Of a DNA stretch of 40,612 nt, positions 30,848 through 38,952 are shown piece after piece (positions within the stretch are counted from its first letter, which is position 1; the number at the start of each line of letters is the position of its first letter). The position numbers and the translations under genes were made by a program. The notes beneath the pieces were generated by a model. It had not been told where the DNA came from and did not search any database. It saw only the letters and a program-made list of their open reading frames with translations. Origin of the DNA: a virus; the IMG/VR virus record IMGVR_UViG_3300037245_001260, positions 1-40,612 of that record, one strand, 5' to 3'.

Positions 30848-31294
30848 TTAGAATTTTGTTACATTAGGAACCTTGTACTTATTCTTCTGAGGCTTAAAGT
30901 AAAAGGGGTCTAGGTAGTTCTTGATAAGTAAACGTGCTACCCTACCACCTATCAACTCTTCCTCATGTGAGGTCTTTCTGTACTTACCTTCTACTAGTGT
31001 GAATACGTCCTTGCAGACATACAGTGGGTTTTCAATTCCGTTAAGAAGCTTCTCTTCGTCATACCCAACTGCAACAAACACACTGGCATCTATAATGCGT
31101 TCATCTGGACTTAGTGTGAAGTAATGGAGTTCCACATAATCTTCATGGACAACCATATGCATACCGTTGTATCTTCGGTTCTGCAAGAAGTACTTCTTTA
31201 ATACACCAGCGAACGCTCCATCCCATCCGTTGTAGTCTATCTTATCAAACTCAGTATCTAGGTCTCGTTGTCTTCCTAGCGGGTATAGGTTCAT
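30848..31294 (-). CDS. Unknown protein next to SbcC-like gene
   Basis: A 148-aa mixed alpha/beta protein with many aromatic residues. No motif is recognised. Its ATG overlaps the SbcC-like TGA (ATGA) and AAAGGAGAGCC precedes it. Close coupling to the SbcCD-like pair suggests a recombination or replication accessory role. Confidence 0.5.
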   Translation of the reverse strand: MNLYPLGRQRDLDTEFDKIDYNGWDGAFAGVLKKYFLQNRRYNGMHMVVHEDYVELHYFTLSPDERIIDASVFVAVGYDEEKLLNGIENPLYVCKDVFTLVEGKYRKTSHEEELIGGRVARLLIKNYLDPFYFKPQKNKYKVPNVTKF

Positions 31295-33051
31295 AGGCTC
31301 TCCTTTATTTCCACAGTACTATAACCTGCTTTCTTTTCCACTTCCATGACAGTATCAAACGTAACCCCTGTATTGTGTAGTAACTGTTGCTTAGGAGTGA
31401 TAACGAATATACTGTCCACCACACTCTTCTTGAGACGTAAGACTTGCAGTACTTCCTCTATGCCCTCTTCGTCTAGGGAGAGATCAAGTACCTCGTCCAA
31501 GAACAGACAGTTCAACTTTATTCCCTTGTTGTGTTCAGCTACGTCTCTGAGAGCAAGCAACAACGCTATGTTCAACCTCTGTCGCTCTCCACCGCTGTAA
31601 CTATCAAAGCGTGTTACTCCCGACTCTGACACAACCTCAATACCAATCTTGTTTCTTATCGCCCCTTTCTTAGTCTTTGTCATACCAGTGAGACGAAGGC
31701 TCATTGCCCCACTAGTTAGCGTATCCATATAACCATTAGCACATCGCTCTAACATGGTCAATGCTCTGGTTATTATAATGTTAGGAATACCCTGTTTGGA
31801 AAAGCCCTGTGCTACTTCCTTAAGATACTGTAGCTTTTCCTCAAACGTCTTAATTCGTCTAGTTGCCGATGCGATACTCTTGGACAGCTTCCTCAACTTC
31901 TTAGTCCACATCTCTATCGCTTCGTTAGGGTCTTCTAATCTACTTTTAACATCCTCGATCTTGTCATCAATCTCTTCAAGATTAGCTGGTGTCAACTCGT
32001 ACTTGACTAGCTTGTACTCAATCGCAGCTATCTTCTCAAAAAGGATATTCATAACATCAGTAACTTGCGCTCGTTTAAATCGAAAGGCTTCGAATACTTT
32101 CACTTCCTTGTCAAGTTCCTTCTTACGCTTCTTTATCTTGGTCATCTCTTCTTTTCTGTGCTTTGGAGTCAGCTTAGTTGAGCAAACAGGGCAGTCATTA
32201 AATGCTAAATCCCCTTCTCTCATGTCTAGCATATAATGCTCGTTGTCGATGTCCTGTATCTCTTCTGTAGGGTCTAGATTAAAGTCCAACCATTGCTCAA
32301 GCCTAAAAACTGCGTTGTTGTATCGCTCTCTCTTACCCTTTAATCTCTCAGCAGTCATGAGTCTCTTCTCTAGTTCGTATTTCCCATTCTCTAGTTCTTC
32401 TAGCCTCTCCTTTCTTTTTTGTTCTAGAATCAACGCTCGGCTTTCCTCTGTCTCCATCACTTTCTTTACTACTTCAAGTTCTCTTTCGTCTGCAACTATG
32501 CTGTATCCTAATTCCCCCATGTCTGCTACTACTTCTAGCATCTCTTCCTTGACATCCTTCTCATATTCTCGGTACACATCCAAGTCTTGTAGTATCTTCT
32601 CAAAGATACCCTTACGCTCTGCGTCTGTAGCTGAGGCAAACATCATCATGTCACTAGAGAATGATGTGATCGTAAGGAATGATCGGTAGTCACACCCTAG
32701 GTAACTCTCAAGCTTAGCCTGTAGTGCTGTGTTAGTTGCCCCTGCTACGGCCTCGTTGTTAATGAAGAAGTACAGGTTGTTCTTATGTTCGGTGTGCTGC
32801 CTATATCGCTTCACGGTGAACGTGTCTTCTCCATTCTCTCCATAAACCTTAACGCTAGTGTCCTTTCCTATCTTGTTGTTGACAACATCATCAGTACCTA
32901 TACCAAAGAAAGCAAACAGTAACGCCTTGACAATACTAGACTTTCCTGCTCCATTCTTTCCCTTGATAAGGCATAGACCATGCCCATCTAGTTCGATCTC
33001 TGTGTCTTTATGAGAGAACGCATTGCGTAATGTGATAGCCTTTAGTTTCAT
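31291..33051 (-). CDS. SbcC/Rad50-like ATPase subunit of recombination nuclease
   Basis: A 586-aa protein from ATG 33051. Walker A is GKNGAGKSS (31-39). A long coiled coil is broken by the zinc hook DCPVCSTKL (near residue 285), as in Rad50, SbcC and T4 gp46. The C terminus holds the ABC signature YSGGERQRLN and Walker B FLDEVLD. It is shorter than bacterial SbcC, typical for phage gp46. Its partner is the SbcD-like gene at 33280. The pair cuts DNA ends to start recombination-dependent replication and can degrade host DNA. An in-frame upstream ATG at 33096 lies inside the small zinc gene; MKLKAITLRN is the family-like start. Confidence 0.92.
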   Translation of the reverse strand: MKLKAITLRNAFSHKDTEIELDGHGLCLIKGKNGAGKSSIVKALLFAFFGIGTDDVVNNKIGKDTSVKVYGENGEDTFTVKRYRQHTEHKNNLYFFINNEAVAGATNTALQAKLESYLGCDYRSFLTITSFSSDMMMFASATDAERKGIFEKILQDLDVYREYEKDVKEEMLEVVADMGELGYSIVADERELEVVKKVMETEESRALILEQKRKERLEELENGKYELEKRLMTAERLKGKRERYNNAVFRLEQWLDFNLDPTEEIQDIDNEHYMLDMREGDLAFNDCPVCSTKLTPKHRKEEMTKIKKRKKELDKEVKVFEAFRFKRAQVTDVMNILFEKIAAIEYKLVKYELTPANLEEIDDKIEDVKSRLEDPNEAIEMWTKKLRKLSKSIASATRRIKTFEEKLQYLKEVAQGFSKQGIPNIIITRALTMLERCANGYMDTLTSGAMSLRLTGMTKTKKGAIRNKIGIEVVSESGVTRFDSYSGGERQRLNIALLLALRDVAEHNKGIKLNCLFLDEVLDLSLDEEGIEEVLQVLRLKKSVVDSIFVITPKQQLLHNTGVTFDTVMEVEKKAGYSTVEIKESL

Positions 33052-33293
33052 AGTAGTTGCTTTCCTCCACCGCTGCTTACCGAACGAAAAAACCAAGGAC
33101 AGTTATTCTTCTTATTAATCTTCCACGGTTTTCTGAACAATGACATGTCTCTTTTTAACCAATTATCATTCTTCTTATGTCTATTGCTTGGGTGTCTGCA
33201 CTCAGAGTTTGCGTGATTCTCAGCATTTCCAAAGTACTTACACTCATTACAAAATACTTTATCTACATCGACTCGTTGGCTAGGACCGGGCAT
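33048..33293 (-). CDS. Small Cys/His protein between SbcD- and SbcC-like genes
   Basis: An 81-aa basic protein with CNECKYFG near the N terminus, then HANSECRHPSNRH and a later Cys in NNCPWFF. The pattern suggests one zinc site. It overlaps the SbcD-like gene at its start by 14 nt and the SbcC-like gene by 4 nt, so it is translated with both. Function unknown. Confidence 0.55.
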   Translation of the reverse strand: MPGPSQRVDVDKVFCNECKYFGNAENHANSECRHPSNRHKKNDNWLKRDMSLFRKPWKINKKNNCPWFFRSVSSGGGKQLL

Positions 33294-34317
33294 TTACTAC
33301 CTCCAATGCTTTTTGTTTTAGCTCGTCTCTATTCAGTTCTGTCTCCACTATATCGTAGTATTCGTCGATCTCGTCTACAATAGTACGTACCTTCCGTTTA
33401 ACTACATCCACCTCTGCGTACAGTCCGCTTGCTTTGGTGTAGGATATGATTACGTTCCTACTTGCTAGCTTCGCTGTGTCTACTGGTGTGATCTTAGTAG
33501 TAAGAATGTTGAGACGGTAGTAGTTTCTATCATCCAACACCAGCTTATTCAGTTGAGTCTTACTCTTCACATCTATCGTGAGGAACTGTGGTGCACTAGA
33601 CGGATATTGCATGAACACCTTAGTTTCTGTGTCTAGTACGTAGAAGTATTTCTCTTCGTCTGTCTCATGGAAGCTATGCCCCATGACTGACCCCATAACA
33701 ATGATGTTCTTGTCCAACGTTTGTGGCTTATGGATGTGACCTAGTAGTACAAGGTCGTAATTTAACTCCCTTAATTGTTTCACTGTAAGGTCATCCTTCA
33801 TCTTAAAGTCTTTAGGACCTAACCTAGCTTCGTTCACACCGTAATGCGTGACCAACACCTCATAGAAATCTGGTATTGCCTTGCGCAACGAGGCGGACGA
33901 GGTGGGCAACAGTGCGCCATGAGGTACTAAAGATAAATGTACACCATGATCTGTATGAACGGACGTTGCTTGGTCTATAATGCGCACATGGTCCATCTCA
34001 CCAAGTACTGCTAGTGAGTTGTTCTCGCTGTTCCAATCATAGATGTCGTGATTACCTATAACAAAGTAGATCGTCTGCTTGTTGTAAGCTGCTAATAACT
34101 CATAGGTTTTGTGTAATACGTCAGACGGTATGAGTAATCTTCGGTTGTATAAATCACCACCGAATACTATTGTGCAGTTCTCGTTCTCTGCGTAGGCTAA
34201 GATATTCTCTAGTACATTAAGCTGTTGCATGAATCTAGAGTTGTACCCTCCTGCTACAGTAGTGGAGAACGCTGACCAGTTATCTAAATGTAAGTCTGTA
34301 AAGAACAATACTTTCAT
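33280..34317 (-). CDS. SbcD/Mre11-like nuclease subunit
   Basis: A 345-aa protein with phosphoesterase motifs in Mre11 order: FTDLHLDN, FGGDLYNRR, IGNHDIYD, THYGV and GHIHKP. This matches T4 gp47-type subunits that pair with the SbcC-like ATPase encoded just downstream. It is expected to be an Mn-dependent exo/endonuclease. The last third is the cap/ATPase-binding region. Its ATG overlaps the TGA of the methyltransferase upstream. Confidence 0.92.
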   Translation of the reverse strand: MKVLFFTDLHLDNWSAFSTTVAGGYNSRFMQQLNVLENILAYAENENCTIVFGGDLYNRRLLIPSDVLHKTYELLAAYNKQTIYFVIGNHDIYDWNSENNSLAVLGEMDHVRIIDQATSVHTDHGVHLSLVPHGALLPTSSASLRKAIPDFYEVLVTHYGVNEARLGPKDFKMKDDLTVKQLRELNYDLVLLGHIHKPQTLDKNIIVMGSVMGHSFHETDEEKYFYVLDTETKVFMQYPSSAPQFLTIDVKSKTQLNKLVLDDRNYYRLNILTTKITPVDTAKLASRNVIISYTKASGLYAEVDVVKRKVRTIVDEIDEYYDIVETELNRDELKQKALEVVNARS

Positions 34318-34955
34318 ACTCTCTCCAATACGCAGAATCCATTATACCAATTCCTAAATGTATAATCCTTCTCAACTAACTCTATTGGTGGTACTACACA
34401 GAATATCTCTTCCCATTCAGAGTTATTCTTAACGAATTTATCTTTTGCGTATCGTACTTGGCTCATAATTAGATCGTCTAGTAATATATACGACTTGGGT
34501 GCTAACAACGGTAACGCTAGGTCTAAACCAAGTAACGTACCTTTATATGAATGGTCTCCATCGTAGTAGAACACAGTGATCTTACCTGCGTAGTCTTCCA
34601 TTAGTGGTAATAAGTCTACGTACGAACCATCATACACAGTAGCGTTCTGTGGCATTAATTTCATACTGTTAGCTAACCGTTCTTTATTTGGGTGTTCTGA
34701 GAAGTTCTCAATGCCCATACACTCTACGTTTGGGTTATATACAGCAGCACTCATTAAGCTGTGTCCTACCCACACTCCTACTTCTAGATACACACCACCA
34801 ACTTGATGCACGATCTCATTGATAAGGAACCTAGTGTTTTCCACACTCATTGCTGGCTCTCCTATCTTATCTTGTATTATAGTCATACGTCTATCTTTGG
34901 GGAATGGGTCTTCCTCCCAATTATGCCAATTAGTTTTCAATATACTCTGTATCAT
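34314..34955 (-). CDS. Class I SAM-dependent methyltransferase
   Basis: A 213-aa protein from ATG 34955, with AGAGGTGAAG upstream. The SAM-binding motif is VYLEVGVWVGHSLMSA, with the acidic second-strand region CMGIEN and VFYYDGDHSYKG, the pattern of Methyltransf_24-like enzymes. Substrate unknown; in this family it is often a small molecule or sugar. It overlaps the QueC-like gene end by 26 nt. Confidence 0.78.
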   Translation of the reverse strand: MIQSILKTNWHNWEEDPFPKDRRMTIIQDKIGEPAMSVENTRFLINEIVHQVGGVYLEVGVWVGHSLMSAAVYNPNVECMGIENFSEHPNKERLANSMKLMPQNATVYDGSYVDLLPLMEDYAGKITVFYYDGDHSYKGTLLGLDLALPLLAPKSYILLDDLIMSQVRYAKDKFVKNNSEWEEIFCVVPPIELVEKDYTFRNWYNGFCVLERV

Positions 34956-35586
34956 CTTCACCTCTTGCTGCGTATAGCTCTAAGCATGTCTTACAGTTAC
35001 CACAATTACTACCCTTCCTGCAAGATGTAGTCAACTTCCGCAAACTTTCAGGACAGTACTCCCAATTGTCCTTCTTAGTGTTATATCTGTTTGGTATTTC
35101 CATATTAACGTGGGGTACAAGACCATCCCATTCACAGAATATTGTATTCCAAAAGTCTTCAAACACCTTGCTAATGAAATCCCATCTTATGACAAACTCG
35201 TGACGTTTGAATTCGTCAGCATGATCTCCCCATACTAACGACGCTTGAGATACTGTACGTCCTGCATTATATTGTATGTTAAACTCTTGCTTTAAGGCTT
35301 GAACCATTGGCATAATGAGTAGCTTTAAGTCTGCTACCTCTCCTGCTCTGTCATACAAGCACTCGTATTCACTACGTGTGAGTCTAAAGTCCATCTGTTT
35401 GTTTTGAAACCAGTACCATGCCTGACTACAAGAATTAATCTCTGCCTCTGCCCTATCGTATCCTTCTTGTGTTAATAGTTTCACATGGTGGGCGTGTACA
35501 TGATCGTAGTTGCCTCTAGTTAGCACCTTATGTAAGGCAACTGTACTGTCCAACCCACCTGACCATGCTACTGTCGCAATCTTCAT
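34930..35586 (-). CDS. QueC-like PP-loop enzyme
   Basis: A 218-aa protein with the PP-loop ATP site SGGLDSTVAL near the N terminus. The C-terminal zinc site is CRKGSNCGNCKTCLE, the Cys pattern of 7-cyano-7-deazaguanine synthase (QueC). QueC makes preQ0, used for tRNA queuosine and, in some phages, for 7-deazaguanine DNA modification. No QueD, QueE, FolE or DpdA gene is in the window, so assignment to DNA modification is an inference. It could be another PP-loop amidotransferase. The start ATG overlaps the KTSC gene stop. Confidence 0.65.
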   Translation of the reverse strand: MKIATVAWSGGLDSTVALHKVLTRGNYDHVHAHHVKLLTQEGYDRAEAEINSCSQAWYWFQNKQMDFRLTRSEYECLYDRAGEVADLKLLIMPMVQALKQEFNIQYNAGRTVSQASLVWGDHADEFKRHEFVIRWDFISKVFEDFWNTIFCEWDGLVPHVNMEIPNRYNTKKDNWEYCPESLRKLTTSCRKGSNCGNCKTCLELYAARGEDDTEYIEN

Positions 35587-35807
35587 TTGAAATCCTTTAC
35601 CTTCTTGTACTTAAAATTATGTTGGTTAGGTCTAATCCTGCCGTGGAAGAACTTCCCCTTGCTGTCGGCTGCTTTAAAGGCATTCCATAACAGCTTGGGT
35701 ACTCCTGTGTACTGGTACGTACCGCCCTTCACGAACTGAACATACAGCACATCCTCTTCCCATCCGATAGCCTTTACATTACTACTATCAACTTTAACCA
35801 TCTCCAT
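35583..35807 (-). CDS. KTSC-domain small protein
   Basis: A 74-aa protein that is almost entirely a KTSC domain: S-S-N-V-K-A-I-G-W, V-Q-F-V-K-G-G-T-Y-Q-Y-T-G-V-P, and A-D-S-K-G-K-F-F. The domain has been seen at the end of lysyl-tRNA synthetases and alone in phages; its role is not settled. It is encoded between an unknown gene and the QueC-like gene with ATGA-type overlap. Confidence 0.75.
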   Translation of the reverse strand: MEMVKVDSSNVKAIGWEEDVLYVQFVKGGTYQYTGVPKLLWNAFKAADSKGKFFHGRIRPNQHNFKYKKVKDFK

Positions 35808-36264
35808 TAAGCACTTCTCCTAGGGTAGACAAATATACCTCTGTGTTCACTAATGCCTCTCGTAGCTTGGCAATAGCATATTCAATTTCTGTTGCCACAT
35901 TCTTACACGCTACTAATGTAAATTTATCCCATGCCCACATGGATTCAATCATGTAATGCACTTCTGCTATATGTGCTAGAGCCTCTTGTAGTTGAGAGTC
36001 AATCTCCGTGTGGTACGCTTCAGACCATAACCTTGCGTAGTTAGTGGCATCCCACATATCTTTTGATAGACACAGCATACTAAACCAAACAGTTGTACCT
36101 GCAACTAAATGTTCGTACATCGGTACTAACGTCCAGAGAACATTGTATACCATCTCTGCTGTAGCGACAGGGTCATTACGATTCAGTGCTTTCTGGTCGT
36201 CATCCTGCATTACTTCAGGATTCCATGTCCAATCTTCAACTATCTTTGGTATCTTCGGTGCCAT
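35794..36264 (-). CDS. Unknown helical protein
   Basis: A 156-aa protein from ATG 36264 (GTG 36276 in frame). Trp-rich and helical, with no recognised motif. It overlaps the KTSC gene by 14 nt and the Cys-rich gene upstream by 29 nt. The closeness of GGAG to the ATG leaves the start uncertain. Confidence 0.5.
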   Translation of the reverse strand: MAPKIPKIVEDWTWNPEVMQDDDQKALNRNDPVATAEMVYNVLWTLVPMYEHLVAGTTVWFSMLCLSKDMWDATNYARLWSEAYHTEIDSQLQEALAHIAEVHYMIESMWAWDKFTLVACKNVATEIEYAIAKLREALVNTEVYLSTLGEVLNGDG

Positions 36265-36730
36265 CTTCTCCTTCACCTCGTTCTTCCTTAGTCATTTCAT
36301 CGTCTAAGTTCTTCAAGTTCTCCAGAAATTCCTCGATAGGTACACTATCGTCGTCAATCTGGTCAAGAACAGTATCTATCTTAGTCACTTTAGCCTTATT
36401 CTCACGCTTCTTTATAGCAATAGTACCTGCTCCACGCTCTGTATCAGGGTCATAGAATTTACACATTCCACCCTCCGATATACACAAATCAATAGAGGGC
36501 ATCCTGTATGATTTATCCTTGATAGGGTCCCAACGTACTGACATACTCACAGGATGTGTACATCCTACTGGTGATGCGCACATATGCTCGCATCCATCAC
36601 AAGATATAACAATCCTAGATGCCTGTTCTTCTTCAACGTGACACCCACCACAACCACCTGCTCCGCCCTGCATATTCTCCATCTGTTTTTGAATGTCCAT
36701 CAACGATTGCATGTCCATCGTACTTGTCAT
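36236..36730 (-). CDS. Cys-rich protein, probable zinc or Fe-S binding
   Basis: A 164-aa protein from ATG 36730 with AAAGGAGAGTGAA upstream; GTG 36739 is an alternative. After a Met/Gln-rich start it has CGGCH near residue 30, CDGCEHMC, CTHP and two more Cys (LCIS, MCKF). The C-terminal half is acidic. It may hold two metal sites. Unknown function; no family recognised. Confidence 0.55.
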   Translation of the reverse strand: MTSTMDMQSLMDIQKQMENMQGGAGGCGGCHVEEEQASRIVISCDGCEHMCASPVGCTHPVSMSVRWDPIKDKSYRMPSIDLCISEGGMCKFYDPDTERGAGTIAIKKRENKAKVTKIDTVLDQIDDDSVPIEEFLENLKNLDDEMTKEERGEGEDGTEDTKDS

Positions 36731-36731
36731 T

Positions 36732-36854
36732 TCATTCACTCTCCTTTATAAGATCAACTTCTAGTTCGAGCAATTCGTCTGAGTCATCGTATCCGAACAT
36801 AATATAAACCTGCCCCTGCCTCTCAATCATCTCCAGTTCTTTCGTTATCTTCAT
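36732..36854 (-). CDS. Very small acidic protein (40 aa)
   Basis: A short frame reading MKITKELEMIERQGQVYIMF and ending DLIKESE. Its ATG overlaps the upstream zinc-ribbon gene stop (ATGA), and its end touches the next gene. AGGTAGGTGT lies upstream. The tight fit between neighbours supports a real gene. Function unknown. Confidence 0.5.
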   Translation of the reverse strand: MKITKELEMIERQGQVYIMFGYDDSDELLELEVDLIKESE

Positions 36855-37021
36855 ACACCTACCTCGTATATCTCAATGTATGTGTCTTCATACACCTTGT
36901 TAACGTACTCCCATCCTAGATACTTACCACACTTAGGGCAGGAATAGGTATCCTTGTACATCACCTGTTCTTTACATGCGTCACACCTAAACCAAACCTG
37001 TTGCTGCTTTATATCAGCCAT
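36851..37021 (-). CDS. Zinc-ribbon mini-protein (56 aa)
   Basis: A 56-aa protein, MADIKQQQVWFRCDACKEQ, with a second pair CPKCG 15 residues on: a classic CX2C...CX2C ribbon. Its start overlaps the 37014-37277 gene by 8 nt and its stop overlaps the next ATG. Likely to bind zinc and perhaps a nucleic acid or protein partner. Confidence 0.6.
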   Translation of the reverse strand: MADIKQQQVWFRCDACKEQVMYKDTYSCPKCGKYLGWEYVNKVYEDTYIEIYEVGV

Positions 37022-37277
37022 CAGCTTCATCTCCTTCGTTTATTAGATTTAGGTAATCCTCTTTGGTGTACTTACAAGATTCTATCATTTTTACTACAGC
37101 ATTGAATGCATCATTCCATCCCATTACATACTCGTCAATCTCTATGTCTTTTATCTGCTTGGTAAATTGTTCTATTAACTTAGAGTAGACCCCATTAACT
37201 AACTTCATGGAGTACGCTATTGTTCTATTATTACCTTCCACTTCCAACTTAGAGTCTTTCACATTGTCCTCTGGCAC
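37014..37277 (-). CDS. Unknown helical protein with GTG start
   Basis: An 87-aa acidic protein starting with GTG 37277, which has AAGGAG about 6 nt upstream inside the reductase end (29-nt overlap). Helical, no motif. The GTG start and the overlap suggest low, coupled expression after the reductase. Function unknown. Confidence 0.5.
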   Translation of the reverse strand: MPEDNVKDSKLEVEGNNRTIAYSMKLVNGVYSKLIEQFTKQIKDIEIDEYVMGWNDAFNAVVKMIESCKYTKEDYLNLINEGDEADG

Positions 37278-38952
37278 ATTGGACTCCTTCCTCGTCAGCC
37301 ATCTGCTCTGTATCTAGGTGATTACGAGCCTGAGCGACGCTCATTGGGTTAAGTACCTGACCTTCCTTACTGCCATCAATGTACACAGTTACACCCTTCA
37401 AGTCATGGATGTACTCAAGTAGTAGTGCCGATAGCTTCTTTGCAGTTGTACCCTTGGGGCAGTTGATTGTCTTACTTGCTGCACTGTCGATGTACTTCTG
37501 TACTGCTATCTGCACGTCAAGGTGGTCTTCTGGTACTAGGTCTGCCACATCTACCAACCACTCTGGTTTACTCTTCGCTCCTGTAGCCAACCATTCACGC
37601 ATCCTAGGGTGAATGTACACACGTTCAGACACTCTATCCTTACGCTTGTAGGCTAGTGAGAACACAGGCTCAATACCGCTAGACACCTCTGGTAGAAGTG
37701 ACGTAGTGCCTGTTGGTGGAGCAGACAATATCGTACAGTTACGTATTGCATTCTCCTTGAGATACATTCTGATCTTAGCAGGTAGCTTCCTCACAAAGGA
37801 TGCCTTGTTGAACTCTGTCCTTGAGTACTGAGGGAAAGCCCCCTTCTCTTTAGCCAAGTCAATTGACGCTAGATAAGCGGTATCTCTTATAAACTTAAAC
37901 AGTCTGTCTATCTCGTATATAGATTTTTCTGAACCATATCTTACTTCTTTTGCCATGAGGTAATCATGTAACCCCATCACTCCTAGTCCAATACGTCTCG
38001 ACTCCTTGGTGACCCGTTCTGTCTCAGATATTGGGTAAAAATTAATATCCAGTATGTTATCAAGAAACCTAACAGCGTTCCTAATAGTAGTCTCCAATTT
38101 CTGCCAGTTAGTACGTCTCCCAGAAAGCATGTTAGTGAGGACAAGAGAACCAAGACAACACATGCCGTAAGCTGGTAGTGGTAGTTCTCCGCAAAGGTTA
38201 GTCGTTGAAATATTCTGGAAATAGTGGGAGTTGTTTTTCGTGAGATTATCATAGTTTATCAACCCCGGCTCTCCTGACACAATCATACTGCTAAGTATCT
38301 TATGCCATAGTTGTTTGGCACTAACTGTCCTAATCACCTGACCTGCGAACACTAACTCCCAAGGGGAGTCCTCTTCAACCGCAGCCAAGAATGCTTCATT
38401 GATAGCTACTGACATGTTGAAGTATGACAGTTTACCATCTTCTAGTTTAGCATCTATAAACTTCTCTATATCAGGATGTCCTACTCGACACATCGCTAGA
38501 CACCCCGAACGTCTCTGACCACCAGTTTCTATTGTATGGGCTACACCATCTATGGCCTCTAGGAAGCTGACCATACCTGACGAAACTCCACCTTTTGTTT
38601 TTAGCAGTCTGCCCTCTTCTCTCAAGGGTGAAAAATCTATCCCAATACCTGCCCCATATGACCAAAGGACTAAAGCATTTCTTATAGTGTCTCCGATCTC
38701 TTCAATCGAATCCCCGATGGGCAGTACGGCACAGTTTAAGACGCTTTGACGCAGTTTCCCTGCGTTTCTCAAGATGCGTCCGCCAGGAATGAACGACATG
38801 TCGTGAACCATCTCTGCGAACACGTCGGCCCAAGCTCTGTCTGCTTCGCTCATAGCTACTGCGTCTCCTACTCTGATACAAGCTGCTTCCCATGTCTCAC
38901 CCTCCTGTAAGTATCTCTTAGTCGCTACCTCTAGCGCATTTGAACTCATCAT
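37249..38952 (-). CDS. Ribonucleotide reductase, class II (B12)-type
   Basis: A 567-aa protein. Key motifs: LNCAVLP (first active-site Cys), NLCGELPLPAYGMCCLGS (the N-x-C-G-E substrate site and second redox Cys), SAPPTGTTSLLPEVSSGIEP, and a C-terminal CARGQCE pair used to reduce the active site. It lacks the ~100-residue ATP cone of many class I enzymes, and no small-subunit gene is near, so an adenosylcobalamin-dependent class II form is likely. It makes deoxynucleotides for phage DNA. The start may be 38952 or 38949, and GGAGG lies about 11 nt upstream. Confidence 0.85.
   Translation of the reverse strand: MMSSNALEVATKRYLQEGETWEAACIRVGDAVAMSEADRAWADVFAEMVHDMSFIPGGRILRNAGKLRQSVLNCAVLPIGDSIEEIGDTIRNALVLWSYGAGIGIDFSPLREEGRLLKTKGGVSSGMVSFLEAIDGVAHTIETGGQRRSGCLAMCRVGHPDIEKFIDAKLEDGKLSYFNMSVAINEAFLAAVEEDSPWELVFAGQVIRTVSAKQLWHKILSSMIVSGEPGLINYDNLTKNNSHYFQNISTTNLCGELPLPAYGMCCLGSLVLTNMLSGRRTNWQKLETTIRNAVRFLDNILDINFYPISETERVTKESRRIGLGVMGLHDYLMAKEVRYGSEKSIYEIDRLFKFIRDTAYLASIDLAKEKGAFPQYSRTEFNKASFVRKLPAKIRMYLKENAIRNCTILSAPPTGTTSLLPEVSSGIEPVFSLAYKRKDRVSERVYIHPRMREWLATGAKSKPEWLVDVADLVPEDHLDVQIAVQKYIDSAASKTINCPKGTTAKKLSALLLEYIHDLKGVTVYIDGSKEGQVLNPMSVAQARNHLDTEQMADEEGVQCARGQCERL

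Noticed and set aside
31754-32689. Plus-strand open frames of about 150 codons inside the SbcC-like gene
   Set aside because: They are Ser/Leu-rich shadows of the coiled-coil gene on the other strand, with no ribosome site.
37249-38952. Class I ribonucleotide reductase large subunit
   Set aside because: No small-subunit gene adjoins, no N-terminal ATP cone is seen, and motifs fit the class II type better, though the class is not proven.
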